Origin: Amycolatopsis thermoflava N1165
GTDB taxonomy: Bacteria; Actinomycetota; Actinomycetes; Mycobacteriales; Pseudonocardiaceae
NCBI RefSeq assembly: GCF_000473265.1
Contig: NZ_KI421511.1
Location: forward strand, 7,271,909 to 7,335,908
DNA length: 64,000 bases
Direction: 5' to 3'
Shown: piece after piece, positions 15,183 through 23,639 of the stretch
Numbering within the stretch: the first letter of the stretch is position 1
How the letters are laid out: every line of letters begins with the position of its first letter
Position numbers and translations under genes: made by a program
Notes under the pieces: model-generated
What the model saw: only the letters and a program-made list of their open reading frames with translations
Database searches by the model: none
Told to the model about the DNA's origin: nothing

Positions 15183-15827
15183 GTGGCTGACGTGCATGTG
15201 GACAAGCGGGTGCAGCGCGGGTTGCGCTCGCGGCGGGCGATCCTGGACCGGGCGATGGACATCGCGTCCGTGGAGGGGCTGGAGAGCCTGTCCGTGCGGC
15301 GGCTGGCCACCGAGCTGGACGTGAGCAAGAGCGGGGTGTTCGCGCAGTTCGGCTCGAAGGAGGAGCTGCAGCTGGCGACCGTGCGCGCGGCCGTCGAGGT
15401 GTTCGTCGGCAAGGTCGTGAAGCCCGCGCGGAAGGCCCCGGCTGGGCTGCGGCGGGTGTGGGCGCTGGCCGAGTCGTGGCTGGCGTACGTGCGGCAGCCG
15501 GTGTTCGCGGGCGGGTGTTTCTTCGTCGCGACCGCGGCCGAGTTCGACGCCCGTCCCGGCCGCGTGCGTGACGCGATAGCCGCCGGACGGCGGGACTGGC
15601 AGTCGCTGTACCGCACGACGATCGCCGAGGCGCAGGAGCTGGGCGAGATCGACCCGGACGTGGACCCGGCGCAGCTGGCCTTCGAGCTGGACGCGCTCAC
15701 CAGGGCCGCCGCCGAGGACGCCCTGCTGCACGACGACCCGTCCCGCTACGACTACGCCCGCACGGCGGTCCGCGCGCGGCTGGCGGCGGTGGCGACGCCG
15801 GACGCGCCCGCCTTGCCTGCGGACTGA
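15183..15827 (+). CDS. TetR/AcrR family transcriptional regulator
   Basis: 214 residues from GTG. The N-terminal HTH is clear: 'RAILDRAMDIASVEGLESLS' then 'RRLATELDVSKSGVFAQFGS' and 'KEELQLATV'. The C-terminal ligand domain contains 'GGCFFVATAAEFDARPGRVR', a pattern seen in a subgroup of TetR proteins that control oxidoreductases. It is divergent from the quinone reductase/SnoaL/hydrolase operon, the likely target. No clean dyad was found in the 115 bp gap. Confidence 0.9.
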   Translation: MADVHVDKRVQRGLRSRRAILDRAMDIASVEGLESLSVRRLATELDVSKSGVFAQFGSKEELQLATVRAAVEVFVGKVVKPARKAPAGLRRVWALAESWLAYVRQPVFAGGCFFVATAAEFDARPGRVRDAIAAGRRDWQSLYRTTIAEAQELGEIDPDVDPAQLAFELDALTRAAAEDALLHDDPSRYDYARTAVRARLAAVATPDAPALPAD

Positions 15828-15879
15828 GAAGTTCCGCGCCCGGCGGTTAGCGAACCCGCCCTCGTGGAACACGTCCGGC

Positions 15880-16956
15880 ATGAAGGTCGTGGTCACCGGG
15901 GCGTCCGGCAGCATCGGCACCGCGTTCCTGCGTGCGGCCGCGCGCAGGCCGGACTGGGAGGTCGTCGGGCTGGCGCGCCGGATCCCGGACGCCCGTCCAC
16001 CGTACGACAGCGCCGAGTGGGTCGACTGCGACCTCGACTCCGACTCCGCCCCGGACGTCCTGCCGAAGGTCTTCGCCGGGGCGGACGCCGTCGTCCACCT
16101 CGCCTGGGCCATCCACCCCGGTGCCGACGAGCCGCCACGCAACCGGACCAACATCGAGGGCTCGCAGGAGGTCCTGGCCGCCGTCGCCGAGGCCGGGGTG
16201 CCGCAGCTGGTCTGCGCGTCCTCGGTCGCCGCCTACACCCCGGCCCCGCGCTGGACCCGCGTGGATGAGGACTGGCCGCGCGCCGGCGTGCCGGGCAGCG
16301 CCTACAGCCGTGACAAGGCGCGCCTGGAACGCCTCGTCGAGCTGTTCGCCCGGCAGCACCCGGACGTGCGGGTCGCGGTGTTCCGGCCGTGCGCCGTCGC
16401 CCAGTACGACTCCGGCGCGCAGCTCGTGCGGTGGACGCTGAGCCCGCTCCTGCCGACCGCGTTGATCGGCAACCGCCTGCTGCCGGTGCCGCTGTGGGGC
16501 GGTCTGCGTGCCCAGGTCGTGCACGCCGACGACGTCGCCGACGCGATCTGCCGCATGCTCGACCAGCGCGCGGAGGGCGCCTTCAACCTGGCCGCCGAAC
16601 CGATCCTCGGCGTGAACGACCTCGCCGAGCTGTTCGGCGGGTTCCGCGTCCCGGTGCCGCGGCGGCTGGTCACCACCCTGGCCCTGCCGACGTGGCGGCT
16701 CGGGTTGCAGCCGATGCACCCCGGCTGGCTCACTCTCGCCGACAAGGCGCCGCTGGTCGACACCACCCGCGCCCGCGCCCACCTCGGCTGGGAACCGCGG
16801 CACGACGCGAAGGAGGCGCTGGCCGAACTGGTCGCCGGGATGCGTGACGGCAGTGGCACCGGCAGCGGGCCGCTCGCGCCGCGGGGTGCGGAATCGTGGC
16901 TGGAGCGGTTGGCTGGGGTCAGGCTGGGGCGGCCCAGCCGTCAGACGCAAGCCTAG
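15880..16956 (+). CDS. NAD-dependent epimerase/dehydratase
   Basis: 358 residues, extended SDR. Cofactor loop 'KVVVTGASGSIGTAFLRAAA' (GxxGxxG), 'VVHLAWAIHP', 'LVCASSVAAYTP' (catalytic Ser) and 'SAYSRDKARLERLV' (YxxxK). The C-terminus 'ARAHLGWEPRHDAKEALAEL' is typical of sugar or nucleoside-sugar epimerases. The exact substrate is unknown. It ends 11 bases before the FAD oxidoreductase gene and is probably co-transcribed with it. Confidence 0.85.
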   Translation: MKVVVTGASGSIGTAFLRAAARRPDWEVVGLARRIPDARPPYDSAEWVDCDLDSDSAPDVLPKVFAGADAVVHLAWAIHPGADEPPRNRTNIEGSQEVLAAVAEAGVPQLVCASSVAAYTPAPRWTRVDEDWPRAGVPGSAYSRDKARLERLVELFARQHPDVRVAVFRPCAVAQYDSGAQLVRWTLSPLLPTALIGNRLLPVPLWGGLRAQVVHADDVADAICRMLDQRAEGAFNLAAEPILGVNDLAELFGGFRVPVPRRLVTTLALPTWRLGLQPMHPGWLTLADKAPLVDTTRARAHLGWEPRHDAKEALAELVAGMRDGSGTGSGPLAPRGAESWLERLAGVRLGRPSRQTQA

Positions 16957-16967
16957 AAGGGAGCGTC

Positions 16968-18557
16968 GTGACCGAAACTGTCGACGCGGTCGTCGTTGGG
17001 GCGGGCCAGAACGGCCTCGTGGCGGCGAACGTGCTCGCCGACGCCGGGTGGAGCGTGCTCGTGCTCGAGGCCGCGCCGGAGCCCGGTGGCGCGGTGCGCA
17101 GTGCAGAGGTCACCGCGCCCGGGTTCCGCAGCGACCTGTGCAGCGCGTTCTACCCGCTCGGCTACGCGTCGCCGGTGTTGCGGGAGCTGGGGCTGGACTC
17201 CTACGGCCTGGTGTGGAGGCACGCGCCGCTGGTGCTGGCCCACGTCCTGCACGACGACCGGTGCGTGGCGTTGTCCAGGGACCTCGACGAGACGGCTGCC
17301 TCGGTCTCGACCTTCGCCGCCAAGGACGGCGACGCCTGGCGTGACGCGTTCGCGCAGTGGGAGAGGGTGCGCGACGACCTGCTGGAATCGGTGCTGCGCC
17401 CGTTCCCGCCGGTGCGCTCGGCGTCGAGGCTGGTGCGCCGGATCGGGGTCGCGGAAACCCTGCGGCTGGTGCGGATGGTGACGCTGCCGGTGCGGCGGCT
17501 GGGTGAGGAGCTCTTCGACGGCGAGGGCGCGCGGTTGCTGTTCGCCGGCAACGCCCTGCACACGGATCTTGGTCCGGACAACGCGGGCAGCGGTGTGTTC
17601 GGGTGGCTGCTGGGGATGGTCGGGCAGGACGTGGGGTTCCCGGTGCCGGAGGGCGGCGCGGACCGGATCATCACGACACTGGTGCGCCGTCTCGCCGACC
17701 GCGGTGGCCGGGTCGAGTGCAACCGCCGGGTCCGGGACGTGCTGATCGCGGGCAACCGGGCGATGGGTGTGCGGGACGAGCACGGTGAACTGGTGCGGGC
17801 CAAGCGGGCGGTGCTGGCGGACGTGCCGGCCCCGGCGCTGTACCGGGAGCTGGTCGGGGAGGAGCACCTGCCCGCCCGGTTGGTGTCCGACCTGGACCGT
17901 TTCCACTGGGACAACGCGACGATCAAGGTCGACTGGGCGTTGAGCGGGAAGATCCCGTGGACGGCCGAAGCGGCGCGCCGGTCGGGCGTGGTACACCTGG
18001 ACGCGGACCTCGATGGGCTGACCGCGTACGGCGCGGACCTGGCGTGCAGCCGCGTGCCCGAGCGGCCGTTCCTGTTGCTGGGCCAGATGACGACGACGGA
18101 CCCGTCCCGCTCCCCGGCGGGCACCGAGGCGGTGTGGGCGTACACGCACGTGCCCCGCGGCGAGCGTTGGGACAGGGACCGGCTGGAGCGCTACGCCGAC
18201 CGGATGGAAGAACTCATCGAGCGACGCGCACCCGGCTTCCGCAGCCTGATCAAGGCGCGGTGCCCGCAGGGCCCGGCGGAGCTGGAGGCACTCAACCCGA
18301 GCCTCGTACAGGGCGCGATCAACGCCGGCACCGCGGCGATCCACCAGCAGTTCGTGTTCCGCCCAGTCCCCGGCTTGTCGAGGGCCGACACCCCAGTTGA
18401 TCGGCTCTACCTGGCCGGCGCCTCGGCCCACCCCGGCGGGGCTGTGCACGGAGCACCAGGAGCCAACGCCGCAAGGGCAGCACTAGCGCGCAACGGATTC
18501 ACCGGCGGCCTATACGCAGCCGCAATACAAACAGCACAACGAGCCATCTACTCGTAG
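16968..18557 (+). CDS. Phytoene-desaturase-like FAD-dependent oxidoreductase
   Basis: 529 residues from GTG 16968 (AGAAGGGAG upstream). The FAD dinucleotide-binding motif is 'DAVVVGAGQNGLVAANVLAD' (GxGxxG...), followed by 'VLVLEAAPEPGGAVRSAEVT' (GG doublet of the carotenoid desaturase/amine oxidase group). C-terminal 'RLYLAGASAHPGGAVHGAPG' is the FAD-contact motif of phytoene-desaturase-like proteins. The family includes retinol saturase-like and carotenoid-modifying enzymes; no carotenoid genes are adjacent, so the substrate is open. A palindromic repeat element follows its stop. Confidence 0.85.
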   Translation: MTETVDAVVVGAGQNGLVAANVLADAGWSVLVLEAAPEPGGAVRSAEVTAPGFRSDLCSAFYPLGYASPVLRELGLDSYGLVWRHAPLVLAHVLHDDRCVALSRDLDETAASVSTFAAKDGDAWRDAFAQWERVRDDLLESVLRPFPPVRSASRLVRRIGVAETLRLVRMVTLPVRRLGEELFDGEGARLLFAGNALHTDLGPDNAGSGVFGWLLGMVGQDVGFPVPEGGADRIITTLVRRLADRGGRVECNRRVRDVLIAGNRAMGVRDEHGELVRAKRAVLADVPAPALYRELVGEEHLPARLVSDLDRFHWDNATIKVDWALSGKIPWTAEAARRSGVVHLDADLDGLTAYGADLACSRVPERPFLLLGQMTTTDPSRSPAGTEAVWAYTHVPRGERWDRDRLERYADRMEELIERRAPGFRSLIKARCPQGPAELEALNPSLVQGAINAGTAAIHQQFVFRPVPGLSRADTPVDRLYLAGASAHPGGAVHGAPGANAARAALARNGFTGGLYAAAIQTAQRAIYS

Positions 18558-18586
18558 CGAACCGCCGCCCGGCAACGCAACGCCAC

Positions 18587-19027
18587 CGACTACCCCAACC
18601 AGACCTCCCCCGCCCCCGATCCACAGCCGATCTTTAGTCGCCGACCAGGGTTGTCAAGGCACGCTTTCCCGCCTTGACAACCCTGCTCGGCGACTGAAAC
18701 ACAATCAGGCATCGGGGGCGGGGGTGGTCGAAAGGTGACCGTTCGGCGCCGCAAGGCGCACCGCCCGCAGGGCGGAAAAAGATCAAAAGAGTCCTCGCCG
18801 GACGGGCAGGCTCCGGGATGACAGAAAAGCACTTCACCTCACCTTGGCGAGGTGGCTGGGTGGTCATCCCGTCGCCTTCCGGTTTGTGCATATCACCTTG
18901 AGCCAGGGCCGCAAGGTTGGCATGTTCGGCCGCCGGAGAGAGCCCGGGTTGCGGCCCTGGCTCAAGGTGATGGCGCCGGTGTCAGGCGACGGGATGACCA
19001 CCCAGCTGCCTTGGGTTTGGTTCAAAG
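18587..19027 (+). repeat. Composite palindromic element, copy A
   Basis: About 441 bp between convergent gene ends, repeated in reverse orientation at 30122-30570. Sub-structures in order: long hairpin 18638-18693 (7 + 15 bp arms, loop CTTTCCC-containing); small hairpin 18746-18759 with GCAA tetraloop; hairpin 18761-18775 (CCGCCC/GGGCGG) followed by AAAAA; conserved GATCAAAAGAGTCCTCGCCG block near 18780; nested hairpin with 22 bp outer arms (18855-18876/18985-19006) and 23 bp inner arms (18892-18914/18949-18971). No transposase or convincing ORF. Its last bases contain the stop codon of the SRPBCC gene. Likely a REP-like element acting at transcript ends. Confidence 0.9.
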
Positions 19028-19462
19028 GTCGCGGTGCACCGCGATGTCCGCCAAGCGCTTCAGGCTTTCGGTGTTCCGTGGGGCCAGCATGGCTGCTTGC
19101 ACACGCTCGGGCAGCAGGCTGAGCGGGCCCCGCGCCAACCTCTCCGCCATCTGCACCTCGGTGCCGCCCTCGGTGTCGGGCGTCAGGGTCAGCGTGATCT
19201 TCGCGGAGCCCATCGGCCACATGCGAGCCTCCAGTTCGAGGAGCTTGTTCTCCTCGACCGCGAGCACGCAGCTCACGTCCTGCACGTTGAACGGCCACGG
19301 CCCGACGCTGTGGTGGATCCGCGAACCGACCCGGGGCCAGTCGCTGTCCACCTGCCGGATGTGCGAGGCGCCCACGACCCAGCCCGCGTAGGTCCAGCCG
19401 TCGGCGAGGACGGTGAACACCTTTTCGGGCTGCACGGGAATCCGCTTGCTCACCACGATCAT
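19022..19462 (-). CDS. SRPBCC (START/Bet v1-like) family protein
   Basis: 146 residues from ATG 19462 (GGGGAG upstream). The start 'MIVVSKRIPVQPEKVFTVLA', 'GWVVGASHIRQVD' and 'GGTEVQMAERL' fit the polyketide-cyclase/SRPBCC fold, which forms a hydrophobic ligand pocket. No catalytic role can be assigned. Its final codons and TGA lie inside palindromic copy A, meaning the element abuts or has replaced the native 3' end. Downstream of the STAS gene on the same strand. Confidence 0.75.
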   Translation of the reverse strand: MIVVSKRIPVQPEKVFTVLADGWTYAGWVVGASHIRQVDSDWPRVGSRIHHSVGPWPFNVQDVSCVLAVEENKLLELEARMWPMGSAKITLTLTPDTEGGTEVQMAERLARGPLSLLPERVQAAMLAPRNTESLKRLADIAVHRDL

Positions 19463-19519
19463 CTCTCGCTCCCCGGCTCGGTCCATCGGCAGCGAGTACC
19501 CCACGCGGGAGCGGGACAA

Positions 19520-19885
19520 TCAGCTCGCTTCGGTCGCGGGCGGCGCCACGGCCTCCTCGAGCGACGACGTGATCCGCAGCTGCTCGTCGAGCCGGGTCAC
19601 CTCCAGCGGCCGCAGCACGGCGCGGCTGGTGGCCACGACCCGCAGCTCCACCGAGTTCTCCTCGCACCTCTGCTGCGCGTTCACCAGCAGGCTCAGGCCG
19701 ATCGACCCCAGGAAGGTCACCCCGGACAGGTCGACCACCACCGGTCCCGGCGGCTGCGCTTCGGCGCAGGCGGACTGCACCTCGCTCTCCAGATCGGGCG
19801 CGCTGGTCAGGTCCACATCGCCGGCGGCGGAGACCACGATGGCCCCGTCGATGAGGCGTCGCGTGACACGCAACTCGGTGGTCAC
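19520..19885 (-). CDS. STAS-domain anti-sigma factor antagonist
   Basis: 121 residues, one STAS domain: 'AIVVSAAGDVDLTSAPDLES' and 'PVVVDLSGVTFLGSIGLSLL', with Ser in the position phosphorylated in SpoIIAA/RsbV proteins. An RsbW-type kinase inactivates such proteins by phosphorylation and PP2C phosphatases reactivate them. It is divergent from an RsbW-like gene at 20119. A candidate alternative-sigma promoter lies 69 bases upstream. The paralogue at 25697-26050 is closely similar. Confidence 0.88.
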   Translation of the reverse strand: MTTELRVTRRLIDGAIVVSAAGDVDLTSAPDLESEVQSACAEAQPPGPVVVDLSGVTFLGSIGLSLLVNAQQRCEENSVELRVVATSRAVLRPLEVTRLDEQLRITSSLEEAVAPPATEAS

Positions 19886-19953
19886 CCGAGATACCTCCTA
19901 CTGTCGTCGTTCACCGCGTCCTGCCGTCGGCGGACCACAAGGAAGCTGCACCG

Positions 19954-19977
19954 GTACCCGAAGCCGCCACGGCAACA
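19954..19977 (-). promoter_or_regulatory. Candidate SigB/SigF-type promoter of the STAS gene
   Basis: On the minus strand TGTT (19977-19974), a 14-base spacer and GGGTAC (19959-19954) resemble the stress-sigma consensus of actinobacteria (GNNT-N14-16-GGGTA), except that the first base is T. A start near 19945 would leave a ~60 base leader before the STAS gene. Pattern match only. Confidence 0.35.
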
Positions 19978-20118
19978 GGCTGGCGGCTCAACCGTCCGCC
20001 GATCCTAACCGGGCTTCACCGCGGGTGAGGATCGGGGCGGAAAGTGGTTAACCGGCCACGTCCGGGGAACCACCAACACAGCCGATACGCGAGCAAGGAC
20101 CGCTGGCGGGAGGACACT

Positions 20119-20550
20119 GTGAGGACCGACGGCTCGCGCCGACCGACGAAGCATCACAGCAAGCCGTCGGAGTGGCGGCGGGCGGTGACGCGGCTGCCCG
20201 AGGAGGCGCCGGCCGCCGGCCAGGCCAGGGAGTTCGCCACCTCCGCCCTGCAGGCGTGGGAGGTGCCCCCGGACACCAGGGAGGACATCGTGCTCGCCGC
20301 GTCCGAGCTGGTCACCAACGCCGTCGAGCACGGGCAGGGCGAGGTCACGGTGGTGCTGCGCCAGAACGGCGACCGCCTGCTGCTGCGCGTGTGGGACGAC
20401 GACGTGCACGTCCCGGTCCCGCGCCCGGCCGAACGGGATTCGGTGCGCGGCAACGGCCTGGTGATCGTCGAGGCGGTCAGCGAGTCCTGGGGCTACGAGA
20501 CCGGCTCCGACGGCAAGTGGGTGTGGGCGGAGTTCGCCATCCCACACTGA
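20119..20550 (+). CDS. RsbW-like serine kinase/ATP-binding protein
   Basis: 143 residues from GTG 20119, 6 bases after GGGAGGAC. GHKL/HATPase_c_2 fold: N-box 'LAASELVTNAVEHGQGEVTV' (E-L-x-x-N-A-x-x-H), and G-box 'RGNGLVIVEAVSESWGYE'; the G1 'WDDD' replaces the usual D-x-G. These actinobacterial proteins are anti-sigma or STAS-regulating kinases. It is divergent from a STAS gene and convergent with the PP2C gene, suggesting a local partner-switch set. Confidence 0.85.
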   Translation: MRTDGSRRPTKHHSKPSEWRRAVTRLPEEAPAAGQAREFATSALQAWEVPPDTREDIVLAASELVTNAVEHGQGEVTVVLRQNGDRLLLRVWDDDVHVPVPRPAERDSVRGNGLVIVEAVSESWGYETGSDGKWVWAEFAIPH

Positions 20551-20552
20551 GC

Positions 20553-21848
20553 TCAACCGGGCGCCGGGATGTGCCGCGCGCCGCGGCCGGACGGGCGTTC
20601 CGGCTGCGCCGACCACCGGCACAGCAGCAGGCACACGTCGTCGTCGTGCTCGTCCTGGCCCAGCATCTCGGACAGGATCCGGTCGCCTGCCTCGTCCGTG
20701 GGCAGCCTGGTGACCTCGGCGAACGCCCCGGTCAGCCGGGCCAGCCCGTCGTCGAGGACCTCGGCCCGCCGCTCCACCAGCCCGTCGGTGTAGAGCAGCA
20801 GGTCGCTGCCCGGCGTGATGGTCTCCTCGTACTCGGCGATGTCGAACGCGAACGGCACCCCCAGCATCGGCGCGTTCGGGCGCTCCAGGTGCCGGACCCC
20901 GTCCTCGCCGCAGGCCAGGATCGGCAGGTGCCCGGCGCTGGCCCAGCGGATCCGGCCGGTCTCCAGCTCCAGGTCGGCGACCACCGCGGTGGCGAACAAC
21001 GTGCTGTCCAGCCCGCGCAGCAGGTGGTGGGCCAGCCGCAGCGCCTCTGCCGGGCCGTGCCCTTCCGCGGTGTAGGCGCGCAGCGCGTTCTGCAGCTTCC
21101 CCATGACCACGGCCGCGTCGAGACCGTGCCCGGTGACGTCACCCACGGTGAGCACGATCGTGCCGTCGGCCCTGGTGAACGCGTCGAACCAGTCGCCGCC
21201 GATGTTCACGCCGGTCGCCGCGGGCCGGTAGCGGGCGCACAGCTCCAGCTCGTCCGGGGTGCTCAGGGTGGGCAGCATCGCGTGCTGCAGCCGCTCGGCC
21301 AGCTCGCGTTCCCGCTCGTACTCGCCCGCGTTGCGCAGGCCGACCGCGGACCGCGCGGCGACCGCGGTGAGGAAGGACACCTCGTCGCCGGTGAACTCGC
21401 TGTCCCGGTGCAGCTCGAGCACGCCCAGCAGGTGCGGCCCGACCGTCAGCGGGAGCAGCAGCCGCTTCGGCTCGATGTGCGCCTGGTGCCCGGTCGCGAC
21501 GCGTTTCACGTCCGCGTCCGGGGCGCTGTCCGGCCGCGGCAGGCGCTTGAGCTTGCGGCTCTCGTCCGTGACCAGCCACACGCCGGCGCAGTCGGCCAGG
21601 TTCTCCCGCTCGATGAGCCCGACCAGCGCCTCCACGACCTCCCGGCCGCGCAGCGACGCCGACACGCTGCGGCTCACCTCGTCCAGGAACGCCGACCGCT
21701 GCCGCTGCAGCTCGACCTCGGCGTGCAGGGCCAGCAGGCCCGCGTTGGTCTGTTCCAGCTCCGACTGGTGCAGCCGCAGCTCACGCTCCTGCCGCGCGAT
21801 GGTCTCGCGCAGCTCGCGGAGCAGGTCCTCGGTGGTGGCTTTCGTCAC
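20553..21848 (-). CDS. GAF-PP2C (SpoIIE-type) serine phosphatase
   Basis: 431 residues from GTG 21848 overlapping the previous stop (GTGA). An N-terminal coiled coil (residues ~1-45), a GAF domain (~55-190) and a SpoIIE-type PP2C domain (~200-410: 'NIGGDWFDAFTRADGTIVLT', 'VGDVTGHGLDAAVVM', 'DLLLYTDGLVERR', 'DDDVCLLLCRW'), with the metal-binding Asp residues D of GGDW, GDVTGHG, TDGL and DDD. The enzyme dephosphorylates STAS-P. Last gene of the rsbR-rsbS-rsbT-rsbTX-PP2C operon, thus the RsbU-like output. Confidence 0.9.
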   Translation of the reverse strand: MTKATTEDLLRELRETIARQERELRLHQSELEQTNAGLLALHAEVELQRQRSAFLDEVSRSVSASLRGREVVEALVGLIERENLADCAGVWLVTDESRKLKRLPRPDSAPDADVKRVATGHQAHIEPKRLLLPLTVGPHLLGVLELHRDSEFTGDEVSFLTAVAARSAVGLRNAGEYERERELAERLQHAMLPTLSTPDELELCARYRPAATGVNIGGDWFDAFTRADGTIVLTVGDVTGHGLDAAVVMGKLQNALRAYTAEGHGPAEALRLAHHLLRGLDSTLFATAVVADLELETGRIRWASAGHLPILACGEDGVRHLERPNAPMLGVPFAFDIAEYEETITPGSDLLLYTDGLVERRAEVLDDGLARLTGAFAEVTRLPTDEAGDRILSEMLGQDEHDDDVCLLLCRWSAQPERPSGRGARHIPAPG

Positions 21849-22843
21849 CGTCCACCACCTCCCGACACGACGACCACGCACGCGTCGTCCCGGCCGCGGC
21901 CACGTTGCCCCAGGATCCAGCCCGCGACGGTGGCCGGGTCGTGGGTGAACAGGCCGGGCCAGTCGGTGTTGCTCCACTTGTCCGAAATCCCGTCGGAGTG
22001 CAGGACCAGCCAGCTGCGGGAGGACCACGAGTACGCGGAGTCCGACGGCCGCGGCCGCGCGGCGACGCCGACGATGCCGTGCCGCGACACGATGCGTTGC
22101 ACGGGCCCGTCCTGGTCCGCGTAGAACCGGGTGGACACGTTGCCCACCCCGCAGAACCGCATGCGCCCCTCCGCCGGACTCAGCTGCGCGACGGCCACGG
22201 TCGCGCCGCGGGTGGAGGCGAGGGACGGCTGCATCAGCTCCAGGATACGGGCCGGTCGCAGCTCGGGGTGCGCCGCGACGGTGGAGATCGCCGCGTCACT
22301 GGCCCGCGCCGCCAGCCGGCCATGGCCCAGACCGTCACTCACCGCGATGGTCACGCTATCGTCCGTGGTTTCCGCCGTCCAGCGGTCGCCGCATTCCGCT
22401 TCACCCGGTGCGGTGAGAATCGCGCTGCCGATCCGCAGGCCACCGGGCAGCGGCGACGGGCCGGCGTGCCAGCGCGCGAGCACGGAAGTGCCCTGGCCAC
22501 GCCTGCTGTAGACGTCGAACACGTCCGCGGCGCGGCGCACCGCGCCGAGGCCGCCGCCCAGCGTGCCGGTGGTCGAGTAGCCGTCGCGCATGCTGTCCTC
22601 GATCCGGCCGATCCCCGGACCGCAGTCGACGGCGACCACGTCCAGCCTGCCCAGCGCGGGCACCACGCTGAACACCCCGCGCCCGGCGTGTTTGAGCAGG
22701 TTGGAGGCCAGTTCGGTGGCGGCGAGCGACACCAGGTGGACCCGCTCCAGCGGCAGCCCGGCGCGGGTCGCGGCCGACGCGGCGACGACCCGTGCGCGGC
22801 CCACGTGACTCGGCTCGGTCACGATCAGGTCGTCGCGGGTCAC
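21845..22843 (-). CDS. RsbT-like kinase domain fused to RsbX-like PP2C phosphatase
   Basis: 332 residues from GTG 22843 (GTGA overlap with the rsbT stop). Residues ~1-130 are an HATPase: 'LAATELASNLLKHAGRGVFS', 'DVVAVDCGPGIGRIEDSMRD' and 'TGTLGGGLGAVRRAADVFDV'. Residues ~140-330 are a small PP2C: 'VTIAVSDGLGHGRLAARASD', 'VLHSDGISDKW' and 'GRDDACVVVV'. In Bacillus these are separate proteins, RsbT (switch kinase) and RsbX (feedback phosphatase of RsbR/RsbS). The fused form, a known actinobacterial architecture, joins opposing activities in one chain. Confidence 0.85.
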   Translation of the reverse strand: MTRDDLIVTEPSHVGRARVVAASAATRAGLPLERVHLVSLAATELASNLLKHAGRGVFSVVPALGRLDVVAVDCGPGIGRIEDSMRDGYSTTGTLGGGLGAVRRAADVFDVYSRRGQGTSVLARWHAGPSPLPGGLRIGSAILTAPGEAECGDRWTAETTDDSVTIAVSDGLGHGRLAARASDAAISTVAAHPELRPARILELMQPSLASTRGATVAVAQLSPAEGRMRFCGVGNVSTRFYADQDGPVQRIVSRHGIVGVAARPRPSDSAYSWSSRSWLVLHSDGISDKWSNTDWPGLFTHDPATVAGWILGQRGRGRDDACVVVVSGGGGR

Positions 22844-23265
22844 GGTCCCGCGCTTCTGCGGACGGACATGCTGATCTCCACCCTCGTCCCGCGGCCCGGC
22901 GCCGAGTCGATCCGGAACTGGTCGGCGAGCCGTTTGGCGCCGCCGAGCCCGAGGCCGAGGCCGGAACCCGTGGTGAAGCCGTCCGCCATGGCCGCGTCGA
23001 TGTCCGGGATGCCCGGCCCCTTGTCGGTGAAGGTCATCCGCACCGTCGGGTTGCCGCCGAGGTCCTCGACGGCGATCTCCGCCTGCCCCCCGCCGCCGTA
23101 GACCAGGGCGTTGCGGGCCAGTTCGCTGGCGGCGGTGACCAGCTTGGTCTGCTGCACGAGGCTGAACCCCGCGGTGGACGCCGCCGACCGGGCGGCGTGC
23201 CGCACATGCACGATGTCGTATTCGTCGTGGATGGCGACCGTGTTCGTGGAAGGCGCGCGTGTCAC
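22840..23265 (-). CDS. rsbT: RsbT-like serine/threonine kinase
   Basis: 141 residues from GTG 23265 (GTGA overlap with rsbS). GHKL motifs: N-box 'TAASELARNALVYGGGGQAE', G1 'TDKGPGIPDIDAAMADGFTT', G2 'GSGLGLGLGGAKRLADQF'. In the stressosome RsbT is held by RsbR/RsbS, phosphorylates them on stress, and then activates the RsbU phosphatase. Gene order R-S-T is that of known rsb modules. Alternative in-frame starts exist a few codons upstream inside rsbS. Confidence 0.88.
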   Translation of the reverse strand: MTRAPSTNTVAIHDEYDIVHVRHAARSAASTAGFSLVQQTKLVTAASELARNALVYGGGGQAEIAVEDLGGNPTVRMTFTDKGPGIPDIDAAMADGFTTGSGLGLGLGGAKRLADQFRIDSAPGRGTRVEISMSVRRSAGP

Positions 23266-23639
23266 CGCAGCGCCGTCCGCGATGACCCCGGTGGCGGGGC
23301 GAGTAGTGACAGACCCTCCTCGACGGAGAGCGCCGTGGACAGTCCGGGCAGGGTCAGGCCGAGTTCGACCAGGGTGATGGCCACGGCAGGCCGCATGCCG
23401 ACCACGACGGTGCGGGCCGCCATCAGCGAGGTGATGGCGGCGATGTCGTGCAGCGTGCGGGCGAGGAACGAGTCGATGATGTCCAGCACGGACACGTCGA
23501 TGAGCACACCCCGGGCGCGGGTCTCCACGACCTTTTCGGTGAGCTCGGACTCGAACTCGGCCACCGACTGGTCGAGGAGCTCCTCCTGGATGGTGACCAG
23601 CAGGACACCACTCAGGTTGACGATCGGGATGCCTGCCAT
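23262..23639 (-). CDS. rsbS: RsbS stressosome STAS scaffold
   Basis: 125 residues from ATG 23639 overlapping the rsbR stop (ATGA). 'IPIVNLSGVLLVTIQEELLD' and 'GVLIDVSVLDIIDSFLARTL' match RsbS, with the phosphorylatable Ser in the 'DIIDSF' context equivalent to Bacillus Ser59. It is the small STAS partner that with RsbR builds the icosahedral stressosome core and sequesters RsbT. Confidence 0.9.
   Translation of the reverse strand: MAGIPIVNLSGVLLVTIQEELLDQSVAEFESELTEKVVETRARGVLIDVSVLDIIDSFLARTLHDIAAITSLMAARTVVVGMRPAVAITLVELGLTLPGLSTALSVEEGLSLLAPPPGSSRTALR

Noticed and set aside
18634-18891. Short ORFs inside palindromic copies A and B (e.g. 85 codons at 18634-18891 minus, 66 codons at 30323-30523 minus)
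   Set aside because: The frames are made of the hairpin arms, differ in frame and length between the two copies, and have no ribosome site or domain. The conserved property is base pairing, not peptide sequence.
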